Shown here piece after piece: positions 7,506 to 15,678 of a stretch of DNA of 25,105 nucleotides. Numbering within the stretch: the stretch's first letter is position 1; each line of letters starts with the position of its first letter. The DNA is from an uncultured Roseburia sp. (lineage in GTDB: Bacteria > Bacillota > Clostridia > Lachnospirales > Lachnospiraceae). A program made the translations under genes and the position numbers. The notes under the pieces are model-generated. The model searched no databases. It was not told the origin of the DNA and worked only from the letters and a program-made list of their open reading frames with translations. The stretch is from positions 1-25,105 of the forward strand of contig CANTEO010000039.1 of NCBI GenBank assembly GCA_947652855.1. Reading direction: 5' to 3'.

Positions 7506-7514
7506 TGGTATAAT
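7506..7514 (+). promoter_or_regulatory. Extended -10 promoter of the HTH regulator
   Basis: TGG-TATAAT, with a perfect -10 at 7509-7514 and a TG extension. No convincing -35 is present at the expected position. The RBS GGAGGA lies shortly before the ATG at 7567. Confidence 0.6.
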
Positions 7515-7566
7515 ATCCTTATGCAATCCTATACTAGCTTCTGAAATACGCAATTGGAGGAACCTT

Positions 7567-8643
7567 ATGCAAATGAAAGACGTAATTTGCCAAAAACGCA
7601 AAACGCTTGGCTTAACCCAGGAGCAAATCGCAAAACGCCTTGGCGTATCCGCCCCCGCCGTAAATAAATGGGAAAGCGGCGTGACTTGCCCGGACATCGC
7701 CCTGCTGCCCGCGCTGGCGCGTTTGCTGCAGACAGACTTAAATACGCTGTTTTGCTTTCAAAAAGACCTGTCTAAAGAAGACATCGCCCAAATCTTAAAC
7801 GAAATCGCGAAAATAGGAAGGGATCCTGACTTAGGCGGCTTAGAGGAAGCATTTCAGCTGACGCAGAAAAAGGCAAAGGAATTCCCGAGCAATTCGGAAC
7901 TCTTATATCAGCTGGCGACTGTGCTGAACGGCCTATGGATGATGGTTCCCTGCCAGGAGAGCGCGCGTAAGGCGTATTCGGCATTTTCCAGGAAACTCTA
8001 TCAACAGGCCATTGCCTGCGGGGATCCGGTCTTTGCCAATAAAGCGCGGTATATGCTAGCCTCAGAAAAAATCCAAAACGAAGAGCTTGAGGGCGCTATG
8101 CAGCTAATCGAACGCATCCCAACGGATCAATCATTTGGCAGGGATCTGCTTTTTATCTCTCTTTATATGAAGCAGAAGAAACATAAAGAAGCGTCTGAGC
8201 TGTTGGAGAAAAAGCTGAGCAAATCCATTCAGGACACGTTCCTTCTGCTAAATCAGCTGGCGACCGTCGCTGTTCGGGAAGGCGACTCGGCGCGCGCCCA
8301 AACGCTTGCCGACTACAGCGCGAAGTTAATGGAAATCTACAACTGGCGCTTTAGCTCCTATACCGTCGCAATGAGCGTCGCCATGGAAGAAAAGGACGCC
8401 GACAAATGCATTTGCCTTTTGGAACAGATGATTTCCTCCCTGACGGAAGAAAATCATATGGCGGACTCCGTCTTATTCGCCCATGCCGCAAAGCCCGCGT
8501 CCCATTTTGACTCCTGCCAAAATCTTCTAAAAATGCTGCTTGGCGCATTAGAAAGCTCAAATGAATTCTCTTTCCTTCGCGGCAAGGAAGAGTTTCAGGC
8601 TCTCATTGCGACATACAAAAAAGCTCTGGGAGAGCCAGGCTGA
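7567..8643 (+). CDS. XRE-type HTH transcriptional regulator with TPR-like C-terminal region
   Basis: 358 residues. The N-terminal helix-turn-helix (about 4-60) is typical: IAKRLGVSAPAVNKWESGVT, followed by CPDIALLPALARLL. The rest is almost all helical with repeating alanine/leucine-rich helix pairs such as LEEAFQLTQKKAKEFPSNSE and KEASELLEKKL, consistent with a TPR-like sensor region, but individual repeats are not clear-cut. The family is common in Clostridia as local or stress regulators; the ligand and targets are unknown. The gene is divergent from the Cys-rich protein-LytTR operon and shares its intergenic region, so it may regulate that operon or itself. GGAGGA precedes the ATG at good spacing. 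A GC-rich imperfect hairpin (about 8628-8657) overlaps the stop but has no T-tract. Confidence 0.85.
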   Translation: MQMKDVICQKRKTLGLTQEQIAKRLGVSAPAVNKWESGVTCPDIALLPALARLLQTDLNTLFCFQKDLSKEDIAQILNEIAKIGRDPDLGGLEEAFQLTQKKAKEFPSNSELLYQLATVLNGLWMMVPCQESARKAYSAFSRKLYQQAIACGDPVFANKARYMLASEKIQNEELEGAMQLIERIPTDQSFGRDLLFISLYMKQKKHKEASELLEKKLSKSIQDTFLLLNQLATVAVREGDSARAQTLADYSAKLMEIYNWRFSSYTVAMSVAMEEKDADKCICLLEQMISSLTEENHMADSVLFAHAAKPASHFDSCQNLLKMLLGALESSNEFSFLRGKEEFQALIATYKKALGEPG

Positions 8644-8753
8644 CCGGCTCTTCCCTTCTCCTCTAACGCAAGTCCTTCTGCGGCGCATTCCAGAAACCGT
8701 TTCATGCTATTCCAATTTCATGCCGGCACAAAAAGCGTTTTCGGATGTAACAC

Positions 8754-8783
8754 TTGAATTTCGGCTAAAAATCATAGTATAAT
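8754..8783 (+). promoter_or_regulatory. Promoter of the chemoreceptor-DUF3887 operon
   Basis: -35 TTGAAT (8754-8759), an 18-base spacer and a perfect -10 TATAAT (8778-8783). The predicted start is near 8790, about 77 bases before the ATG at 8867. Confidence 0.65.
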
Positions 8784-8866
8784 GAATCGAAGCTATCTGT
8801 AACAGTTTTCCTTTGGTTAATTGCTGCATTGATCCACTATATCAAAAACCGCAAAGGAGAAGGACT

Positions 8867-10651
8867 ATGGGGTTAAAAAATTTAAAAGTAAGAACAAAAA
8901 TGCTGCTGCTTTGCACAATTACGATTCTGGCCACTGGGGCCATGTGCGCAATCTTCGGCTTCTACATGAAAGAAATCAGCAGGCTTTCGATGAATGAGAT
9001 GGAATCCATCATCAACAGCAGCTACGACACCGAAATCAAGAAGCAAGTGACGACCGCCATTTCCATGCTGGAGCACGTTTACTCTGATTATGAAGAAGGG
9101 GAGACCACCCTGGAAGAGGCAAAGGACAAAGGCGCGCACATCTTAAGGGATCTGCGGTATGGCGATGACGGCTATTTTTGGGCGGATACCTATGAGGGAG
9201 AGAATGTCGTCCTCCTTGGAAACGAGACAGAAGGCACAAACCGCTATGAAGCGACTGACGTAAACGGGAAATTTTATGTAAAAGAACTGATAGAAAACGG
9301 AAGAAAAGAAGACGGGGGCTTCGCGGAATATTATTTTCCCAAGGACGGAGAATCGCAGGCCCTGCCCAAACGGGCATACACCAAAGCCTTTGAGCCTTTT
9401 GAATGGGTCATCGGCACGGGCAATTACATAGACGACATCGCCGCTCAGGTACAGCTTAGGGAAGATCAGCAAAGCTCCTTCATCCAGCAAAAGATTACGG
9501 TCGCCTACGGCATGGGCATTGCCCTGATCCTGATTGTGACGCTCTTCATTTTCCTGATTTCGAAAGAAATCATATCCTCACTCAAAAAAGCCGTCCAATA
9601 CAACAAGCTGCTTGGAGACGGAAACTTCTCATCAGAGCTGCCAAACGCATTCCTCAAAAGAAAGGATGATTTTGGCTCCCTTGCGCGGACGATGCATCAG
9701 ATGAAAGGCAGCGTCAGCTCCTTAATCGGCCAAATCCGCCAGGAATCCGATTCGATCAAAGACGCCTCTTTCGACATCAACCAGCAGGTATCCGCCGTAA
9801 ATCAGGAAATGGAGACCGTTTCCGCCACGACGGAGGAGCTTGCGGCCAGCATGGAGGAAGTGGCCGCGGCGTCGCAGGAAATCACCGCCATGTCGCATGA
9901 GATCAACTCCGCCGCACAGAACATCTCTTCCAAATCAGAAGACGCATCGCACAGGGTCACGGAGATCGCCAAGCGCGCAGAAGACGCAATGGCCTTTGCC
10001 ATTAAAGACCATCAGGCCGCAAGCAATATCGCAAGGCGCATTCGCGGTGAATTGGGCAAAGCCCTGGAGAATGTAAAGGTCGTGGAGCAGATCAACGTCT
10101 TGTCCGATTCCATCATGAGCATTACGTCGCAGACCAATATGCTGGCGTTAAACGCGTCCATTGAAGCGGCAAGGGCCGGAGAGGCCGGAAAGGGCTTTGC
10201 CGTCGTCGCAGACCAAATCCGCGTCCTGGCCGAGCAGTCCAAGCAGACTGTCGTAAACATTCAGGAGATCACCGGCCAGGTCAATCAGGCTGTCGCGGAT
10301 CTCTCCTCTGACGCAAAGGAGCTGTTAGAGTTCGTCTCCACTGACGTCTCCAAAAGCTATCATAATTTTGAGGAAACCGTTCAGGCATACAAGGACGACT
10401 CCGCATATATCGACAAATTAATTTCTGAATTCAGCGGCGAGGCGGATCATTTGACGCAAGCCATCGGCGGCATTATGGAGGCGATTGAGGAGGTCGGCAC
10501 CTCCACAGACGAAGGGGCAAAAGGGACGACGGACATTGCGCAGAGAATCAGCGACGTCGTGCAGCAGACGGAACAGATGACGCATTCCGCCTCACAGACA
10601 AATGAAACCGTTGAAAAACTGGGAAAAGAAGTAGAAAAGTTTAAAATTTAA
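8867..10651 (+). CDS. Methyl-accepting chemotaxis protein with extracellular single Cache domain
   Basis: A transmembrane chemoreceptor of 594 residues that would pass ligand signals to CheW/CheA. Order: TM1 (about 12-32); an extracellular sCache_2-type domain (about 35-195) with GYFWADTYEG, a DVNGKFYVKELIENG block and the closing FEWVIGTGNYID; TM2 (about 204-230); a HAMP-like linker; and a long cytoplasmic coiled coil whose hairpin tip is near 405-455 (SQTNMLALNASIEAARAGE, GFAVVADQIRVLAEQS). sCache_2 domains often bind small organic acids; the ligand here is unknown. An in-frame start at 8813 is possible, but the RBS AAAGGAGAAGG directly precedes the ATG at 8867, where the typical N-terminus MGLKNLKVRTK begins. 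A DUF3887-like gene follows after 24 bases. Confidence 0.93.
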   Translation: MGLKNLKVRTKMLLLCTITILATGAMCAIFGFYMKEISRLSMNEMESIINSSYDTEIKKQVTTAISMLEHVYSDYEEGETTLEEAKDKGAHILRDLRYGDDGYFWADTYEGENVVLLGNETEGTNRYEATDVNGKFYVKELIENGRKEDGGFAEYYFPKDGESQALPKRAYTKAFEPFEWVIGTGNYIDDIAAQVQLREDQQSSFIQQKITVAYGMGIALILIVTLFIFLISKEIISSLKKAVQYNKLLGDGNFSSELPNAFLKRKDDFGSLARTMHQMKGSVSSLIGQIRQESDSIKDASFDINQQVSAVNQEMETVSATTEELAASMEEVAAASQEITAMSHEINSAAQNISSKSEDASHRVTEIAKRAEDAMAFAIKDHQAASNIARRIRGELGKALENVKVVEQINVLSDSIMSITSQTNMLALNASIEAARAGEAGKGFAVVADQIRVLAEQSKQTVVNIQEITGQVNQAVADLSSDAKELLEFVSTDVSKSYHNFEETVQAYKDDSAYIDKLISEFSGEADHLTQAIGGIMEAIEEVGTSTDEGAKGTTDIAQRISDVVQQTEQMTHSASQTNETVEKLGKEVEKFKI

Positions 10652-10675
10652 CGCTAAAAATCGGAGGACAGGCTC

Positions 10676-11323
10676 ATGACCGCAAAAGGGTACGTAAATG
10701 CAGTTGGAAGAAAGATAAAATGCGGCAACACAAAAAAACGCGAAATCAGGCAAAAGCTCTATACCGAAATCTGCCATCGGATGAACAAAGGGGAGTCTCT
10801 AAATGAAATTATTGCGCAGAAAGGCTCTGTAAAAGACGTGGCGGACGCCATCAACGCCTCTTTCGATGAAAAAGAAGTAAAACGATATCAGAGAAGCCGC
10901 ATTCTGTTTGTCATCCTTCCAACGATTGTGATGATCGGGGCGCTTATCTATTACTCTTTTTTCCAGGTTGCGAACAGCGTTGACCTGGCAGAAAGCGAAT
11001 ATTTTGAAAAAGCGCAGGTGGAAAGCCTGATACAGGATACGGTAGGGCTGTTAGACCAGGGTGATTATGAAGCCCTAAAAGAAGCCTCTGTAGAAGAAAT
11101 GCACTCCATCTTAAACGATGAGACAATCGGAGACGCAAAAAAGAAAATTTGCGAAGATTGGGGCGCACGCACCCAATTCGGAAACATCCGCACGATAGAT
11201 GTGGAAAAAAACAAGCTTCACTATGCCGTTGGGGAAGTTGTGGCAACGTATGAAAACATCAGCGTGACCTATCGGATGACCTATACGCAGGACTTGAAAT
11301 TAGCCAGCCTGTACATGAAATAA
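10676..11323 (+). CDS. Membrane-anchored protein with DUF3887-like domain, unknown function
   Basis: 215 residues. The N-terminal 70 residues are charged and helical (KKREIRQKLYTEICHRMNKG, then VKDVADAINASFDEKE) and resemble the small HAAS-like helical domain found on cytoplasmic ends of membrane proteins. One TM helix follows (about 76-97, ILFVILPTIVMIGALIYY). The outside domain (about 105-215) looks like DUF3887: VESLIQDTVGLLDQGDYEAL, then a beta-rich end. The start has GGAGGA about eight bases upstream. It is 24 bases after the chemoreceptor stop and almost certainly co-transcribed, suggesting an accessory role, but no function is established. The family call is from pattern memory and is moderate. 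Confidence 0.7.
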   Translation: MTAKGYVNAVGRKIKCGNTKKREIRQKLYTEICHRMNKGESLNEIIAQKGSVKDVADAINASFDEKEVKRYQRSRILFVILPTIVMIGALIYYSFFQVANSVDLAESEYFEKAQVESLIQDTVGLLDQGDYEALKEASVEEMHSILNDETIGDAKKKICEDWGARTQFGNIRTIDVEKNKLHYAVGEVVATYENISVTYRMTYTQDLKLASLYMK

Positions 11324-11341
11324 GAGATCGCCTGGCCTGAC

Positions 11342-11372
11342 CGGACAGCGCCTGCTGCTGTGGCGCTGTCCG
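11342..11372. terminator. Strong 11-bp hairpin between convergent operons
   Basis: CGGACAGCGCC (11342-11352) pairs perfectly with GGCGCTGTCCG (11362-11372) across a 9-base loop. It lies between the convergent DUF3887-like gene and the ECF S-component gene and could end both transcripts. Neither side has a strong T-tract, so intrinsic termination is uncertain. Confidence 0.5.
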
Positions 11373-11404
11373 TTGCTGTCTATAGAAAAACAAGCCCTCC
11401 GCCC

Positions 11405-11980
11405 CTACTTTCCCATATGCCGGGCAGGCGTGTGGCCTGAAAAATGCACCAGGCCCGTGCGGCGCAGGGCAACCATGACAGACGGAATCAGGATCAGCTG
11501 TAAGAGGATGCCGGGAACCGCATTCAAAAACGCCCCTGCCAGAAACATCTGCATTGTAAAGCCGCTCCCTCCCATTCCAAGCAGCAGCATTTGCACAAGC
11601 CCCCAAACCATGCGCCCCGCCAGCATCGCAAGCACCATGCTCCGGTATAGCGCGATCACGCATTTCCAACGGGAATGAGAATACAAAAAGCCCGCTGCAA
11701 AGCCGTATACGGCAAGCTCAAAGGCCATTGCAATTCCTGTCGGGTACAAAACCGGCATCCCAAACAGAACATATCTCAAAAAAGGCAGAATAAAACCAAT
11801 GCCAAGGCCATACTGCCAGCCGCAAATTAAGCCGCACAAAAGAACGGGGATATGCATTGGCAAAAGCATTTTTCCAATCTGAGGAATCTGCCCGGTCAGA
11901 AACGGCAGCGCCAAGCCAATCGCCAAAAACATCGCCGACAACGTCAGGCTTAACGCCGGCGCTTTCTTTTTTTCATCCAT
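11405..11980 (-). CDS. ECF transporter S component (substrate unknown)
   Basis: An integral membrane protein of about 191 residues with about six hydrophobic helices. The block KMLLPMHIPVLLCGLICGW, then GIGFILPFLRYVLFGMP and a TGIAMAFELAVYGFAAGFLY stretch, is typical of substrate-capture (S) components of energy-coupling factor transporters for vitamins or cofactors. The EcfA/EcfT energising module is not in the window and would be shared from elsewhere. A longer start at 12046 would overlap the upstream gene. The ATG at 11980 has AGGAGG nine bases upstream and lies 13 bases after the previous stop, so it is preferred. It is the last gene of the STM401x-like operon, which links that pathway to uptake of a small molecule. 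The substrate cannot be read from sequence. Confidence 0.8.
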   Translation of the reverse strand: MDEKKKAPALSLTLSAMFLAIGLALPFLTGQIPQIGKMLLPMHIPVLLCGLICGWQYGLGIGFILPFLRYVLFGMPVLYPTGIAMAFELAVYGFAAGFLYSHSRWKCVIALYRSMVLAMLAGRMVWGLVQMLLLGMGGSGFTMQMFLAGAFLNAVPGILLQLILIPSVMVALRRTGLVHFSGHTPARHMGK

Positions 11981-11993
11981 TTTCCATGCCCTC

Positions 11994-13535
11994 CTATTCC
12001 TTAAAACAAGATCCATCTTTTCGTCGTTGCTCATTGTTCCATTCATTTACGCTATCCGCGCCCACTCTTATTGATCCGGGAAAATACGCAAGCATTTCCC
12101 TGTCATTTTCTGAATCGCCAAATGCCGCCACTTCCTCTCTCTGATATCCCATTTCCCTGCAGATCTCCAAAATCCCCTCCAGCTTTCCCGTTCCTCGCTT
12201 CGTGACCTGCATGCAATTCTCCTCCCACACCACCCGGCAGGAATCGGGAATCTTCCATTCACGCTCCAGCTTAGAGCGCCTCTCTTCTGAAAGCGCCGCC
12301 GTATAGCTGCTTCGGGCAAACAGCAGCGTCACTTTATAGATATCCGCTCCCTTTCGATACACATGAAGGGAAAAGCCATATTCCTCTTTTTTCTCTCTGA
12401 CACGCTCAAGCCAATACGCCTCCATTGGCGCCGCCACATCCAAGCGCCTGCCTTCAGGCCCCCAAATTCCCCATCTTCCCCCATTCGCAAAAACGCCGCC
12501 GCGAATCAGATGCCAGACAGGAGCCAGTTTCTTTTTGGCAGGCCGAAGCGGCAGCGACGTCGCAAGATAGATGTCGCAACGTTTCGCCAACCGTATCAGG
12601 CGTTTTTCCGTTTCTTTTGAAATCTGCTTTTCTCCTTTTGGGACAAGCGTGCCGTCAATGTCAAAAAAAACCGCCTTCGGATATGTGGGGATCCGAAACG
12701 CCGGATATTGGCCCATAAACGGAATCGGCTCGTCTGTCCGGTTGCAGTACGCCAGATAACAGCTGCATTCTCTCCTCTTGCAATCCCTCATCCGTCCCTC
12801 TTCTATGCGAAAACCGGAATCGTCATAAAAATTGCCCAGGACTTGACGGGAAATATTGCAGCGGCGCATCGTCCCATCCGCCTCCACAAACCGATTGTCC
12901 GCGCAATGCCGGCCGTCTGCCTTATGATGCCGCAATTCCTGCCAAAAATAGGCGTCGATATCCATAAACGCCTCGATTTCCGCATCGGCATAAGGCTGTT
13001 TCCGCCCGTCCATCCGGTTGATCCAAAAAGAAACGGCATCCGGCAGCATCCCGCGCAGCCTGCGGATTTGATCCAGCCGCTCGGGGACGCCTACTGCGCC
13101 CACGCAAAAAGAAACCCGCCTTTCCTCCAACAGCCGGCACTGTTTTGCAAACTGCTCCACAGAAGTCATCTCTGGATGGAACGTCCCCCATAAACGGAGC
13201 TTTGACAGCGCTCCCCCATGCGCCTCATACACGTCAAGCATCTGCCCGACGGGAAAGCTGAAATTACTCTGGGCGCCTACGGCATCCATCGCTTCGATCT
13301 GGCTTAACGCGGCAAGCCCCTCCCAATAATAAGAATAAAGCAGCGCCTCTCCGTATGGGACGACCAGCACGGCTCCGCCGTTTTCTTTCAAAAGCATCCT
13401 CTCCGTGAAACGGGAAAACGCCTCTTGGTCTTTTTTCAGGCCCTGCAAATGAAACGCTTTTTTGGAAAAGGGGCAATAGCTGCAAGAATAATTACAGAAC
13501 TTCAAGCTGCCCCGATAATACCATTGCCGCTTCAT
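11994..13535 (-). CDS. Fusion: STM4011-family radical SAM protein plus HAD (Cof-type) phosphatase
   Basis: 513 residues in two parts. The N-terminal part (about 1-285) is a radical SAM protein with CxxxCxxC at Cys14, Cys18 and Cys21 (FCNYSCSYCPF), followed by a Cys-rich end (C226, C252, C257, C259, C264) that may hold another metal cluster, SPASM-like in style. The C-terminal part (about 286-513) is a HAD hydrolase: nucleophile motif FFDIDGTL with Asp292/Asp294, motif II Thr326 (LATS), and motif IV GDSENDREM (473-481), the Cof/sugar-phosphatase pattern. STM4011-family proteins, as I recall them, have only the radical SAM part, so this is a fusion. AAAGGAGG sits well before the ATG. It is 42 bases after the STM4012-like gene and 13 bases before the ECF gene. 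The reaction is unknown. Confidence 0.85.
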   Translation of the reverse strand: MKRQWYYRGSLKFCNYSCSYCPFSKKAFHLQGLKKDQEAFSRFTERMLLKENGGAVLVVPYGEALLYSYYWEGLAALSQIEAMDAVGAQSNFSFPVGQMLDVYEAHGGALSKLRLWGTFHPEMTSVEQFAKQCRLLEERRVSFCVGAVGVPERLDQIRRLRGMLPDAVSFWINRMDGRKQPYADAEIEAFMDIDAYFWQELRHHKADGRHCADNRFVEADGTMRRCNISRQVLGNFYDDSGFRIEEGRMRDCKRRECSCYLAYCNRTDEPIPFMGQYPAFRIPTYPKAVFFDIDGTLVPKGEKQISKETEKRLIRLAKRCDIYLATSLPLRPAKKKLAPVWHLIRGGVFANGGRWGIWGPEGRRLDVAAPMEAYWLERVREKKEEYGFSLHVYRKGADIYKVTLLFARSSYTAALSEERRSKLEREWKIPDSCRVVWEENCMQVTKRGTGKLEGILEICREMGYQREEVAAFGDSENDREMLAYFPGSIRVGADSVNEWNNEQRRKDGSCFKE

Positions 13536-13577
13536 GTTCGCCTCCTTTCCCCGTGACCCGCCTCTCGCCTGATCTGC

Positions 13578-14861
13578 CTACGCCTCCATCCTGCGCCTCA
13601 CCTCATCGGAGATCAGCTGCGGCCCCAAAAAGTCGGATAAGGCAAATCCCTGTTCGGTCAAAAAAAGATACTCTTCTCCCATCTTAGCGTAGCCGTCCCG
13701 AATCCATTCCAAAAGCAGCGGAAACTCCTTCTCGGCCTCACCGCCAAACCGCTTTCTGTAATCCTCACGGCAAATGCCGCGCCCAAACAGGATATGCCGG
13801 ATCACATATCTTCGCTTTTCCTCTTCCAGGGACAGACGATACCCATGCGTCACCCCCAGAAAGTCCTTCTGTTCCACATACTGCCGCAAAATAGCCTGGC
13901 ATTCGCCTGGCTTCACCGCATAAGGCGCGCTAAAATGCAGGTTCCCAATGTAGCTTCTGCCCCCACAGCCCACGGAAAGCGTATTGCCAAAGCCGCAGGG
14001 CGAGTCCGGCATTTCCCCGGCGTCCTGCCCCGGCCCCCTCCTTACAAAACGGCGCATGGAATAGGGCAGATATCCGGCGTCCTGCAAAAAACCGCGCACA
14101 AACCGATACAGCTCAAACGCGTCCTTTGCGCATTCCGCCCCTTGAGCAAAAAGCCGCGTCTGCGGCTTGACATAAAGCGGATACACAAACAGCTCGTCAG
14201 GCTCATATTGCAGTGCCTGACGCAGAGAATCGGCCAGGCTTTCTTTTGTCTGCCCGTAAATACCATAAATAAAATCCATGTTTACGCACTCAAATTCCAT
14301 ATGCCGAATCAAATCCATCGCCTTCCTTGCCGCGTCTGCCGTATGGAAGCGATGCAAATACAGAAGCTCTGCATCCTGAAAGCTCTGCACGCCAATGCTA
14401 ATTCGGCTCACGCCCTCCTCTTTTAAGATACGAAGCTTCTCTTGTGTCGTCTGATTCGGGGACGTTTCCACCACAACCGCCTGCTTTCCCGCTTCGATCT
14501 CAAAATATTCCCTTGCAATGGAAAACACGTCCCGCAAAAGCCGTCCCGGCAAAATGAGCGGCGTGCCGCCCCCTATTGTCAAATCAGAAAACACCGCGTC
14601 TTTTGGCATGATCTGATACAGCTGAGCGGCATGGCGCCGCATGGCCCCTACATATGCCTCCATCTGCCCCTCGCCCTGCGCGGCAAGCGAAAACAAATTA
14701 CAGTACCCGCATTTATGCTGACAAAAAGGGATATGAAAATACAGGCTGTTTTCCCCGCCGGACAGCCTGCTGACCTCACGCTTCAAATCAATGCCGAAAA
14801 GCGCGCCGTATGCCATTTTATGCGGATAGCTGTACATATACTGCACATAAGGATTGTCCAT
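13578..14861 (-). CDS. STM4012-family radical SAM protein (HemN/HemW-like)
   Basis: About 427 residues. The radical SAM core has CxxxCxxC at Cys47, Cys51 and Cys54 (HIPFCQHKCGYCNLF), the glycine motif GGGTP (97-101), and the HemN-type strand motifs VETSPNQTT and RISIGVQSFQDAELL. The C-terminal region resembles the HemN/HemW accessory domain (RYVIRHILFGRG...). It is often labelled coproporphyrinogen oxidase-like, but its place between STM4013- and STM4011-like genes argues for the STM4012 family, whose substrate is unknown, rather than heme synthesis. A TTG at 14867 is in frame, but AGGAGG lies only three bases before it and nine before the ATG at 14861, so the ATG is chosen. This RBS overlaps the stop of the preceding gene. 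Confidence 0.88.
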   Translation of the reverse strand: MDNPYVQYMYSYPHKMAYGALFGIDLKREVSRLSGGENSLYFHIPFCQHKCGYCNLFSLAAQGEGQMEAYVGAMRRHAAQLYQIMPKDAVFSDLTIGGGTPLILPGRLLRDVFSIAREYFEIEAGKQAVVVETSPNQTTQEKLRILKEEGVSRISIGVQSFQDAELLYLHRFHTADAARKAMDLIRHMEFECVNMDFIYGIYGQTKESLADSLRQALQYEPDELFVYPLYVKPQTRLFAQGAECAKDAFELYRFVRGFLQDAGYLPYSMRRFVRRGPGQDAGEMPDSPCGFGNTLSVGCGGRSYIGNLHFSAPYAVKPGECQAILRQYVEQKDFLGVTHGYRLSLEEEKRRYVIRHILFGRGICREDYRKRFGGEAEKEFPLLLEWIRDGYAKMGEEYLFLTEQGFALSDFLGPQLISDEVRRRMEA

Positions 14862-14874
14862 CTGCAAACGCCTC

Positions 14875-15678
14875 CTACAAGAAAAAATGCTTATATGGAA
14901 CTGTAGTTACAATGGGATGATTGACGCCATGATACCAAACGCCGTCTTCTCCATAACACGTGCCATGGTCTGAACAGCAGATGACAAACGTGCTTCCCTT
15001 TTTCTGAAACGCCGTAAACAGCGTTCCCAATTGCCCGTCCACATAGCGCAGCGCCGCCGCGTGGGCTGCTTTGCTGTCCTTTTTCTCCCCTTTGACATAA
15101 AAATAATTTGGATAATGCAGCGCAGAAATATTCAGATACATCAGTATGTTCTTTTCGTGATCCATCCGCCCTAGTTTCCGCACGGCAAACGCAACCTGAT
15201 TTTCGGCGGACTCTTTTACCTTGCAGCCAAACGACGGATTCCAGTCGCTATGCTGAAAGAACGAGGGCATGACCTTCCCCACATCCGTCCTCTTGTCGAA
15301 AAAACTGACGCCGCCAATGCAATGCGTCTCATAGCCCGCCATCGCAAGGCCCTCAATCCATGTCGCGCCCAAAAATGCATAGGCGCCCTCCGGCGCCTTG
15401 CGCCCCATCCCAATGTCCGCAGAGAAAAACAGCGTCTCCCGCCTCTTCATATCCAACACGCCTTCCTCAATGGGGAAAAAGCCGGCAAACATAGCCTGAT
15501 GGGACGGGTAGGTAAAATTGCCCGGCGCCTGGCATTTCCTCCACGCCCCATATCGGTTCAGCACGGGAGTCCCCCCATTCTGCTGCTCTTCTAGCGCCAC
15601 GTCATGCCGCAGGGAGTCAATGCAGACAAACAAAATATGATGCGTCCCCACAATTTGATTCATATCTATTTTTTGCAT
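14875..15678 (-). CDS. STM4013/SEN3800-family hydrolase (alkaline phosphatase/sulfatase fold)
   Basis: 267 residues. The metal-binding pattern of the alkaline phosphatase/sulfatase superfamily is visible: Asp21 in LFVCIDSLRHD, the nucleophile region NFTYPSHQAMFAG (Thr56 or Ser59), His188 in ISALHYPN, Asp237-His238 in CCSDHGTCYGED, and His250/His254 in YHGVNHP. It would hydrolyse a phosphate- or sulfate-type ester in the cytoplasm; there is no signal peptide. It is shorter than true sulfatases (usually over 400 residues). The start codon overlaps the end of the upstream ATP-grasp gene by 13 bases, so translation is probably coupled. The substrate is unknown. Confidence 0.86.
   Translation of the reverse strand: MQKIDMNQIVGTHHILFVCIDSLRHDVALEEQQNGGTPVLNRYGAWRKCQAPGNFTYPSHQAMFAGFFPIEEGVLDMKRRETLFFSADIGMGRKAPEGAYAFLGATWIEGLAMAGYETHCIGGVSFFDKRTDVGKVMPSFFQHSDWNPSFGCKVKESAENQVAFAVRKLGRMDHEKNILMYLNISALHYPNYFYVKGEKKDSKAAHAAALRYVDGQLGTLFTAFQKKGSTFVICCSDHGTCYGEDGVWYHGVNHPIVTTVPYKHFFL

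Noticed and set aside
13578..14861. Coproporphyrinogen III oxidase (heme synthesis)
   Set aside because: HemN-like motifs are present, but the neighbours are STM4011/STM4013-type genes and no other heme gene is in the window.
14875..15678. Secreted arylsulfatase
   Set aside because: There is no signal peptide, the protein is too short, and the CxPSR-type formylglycine motif is absent.
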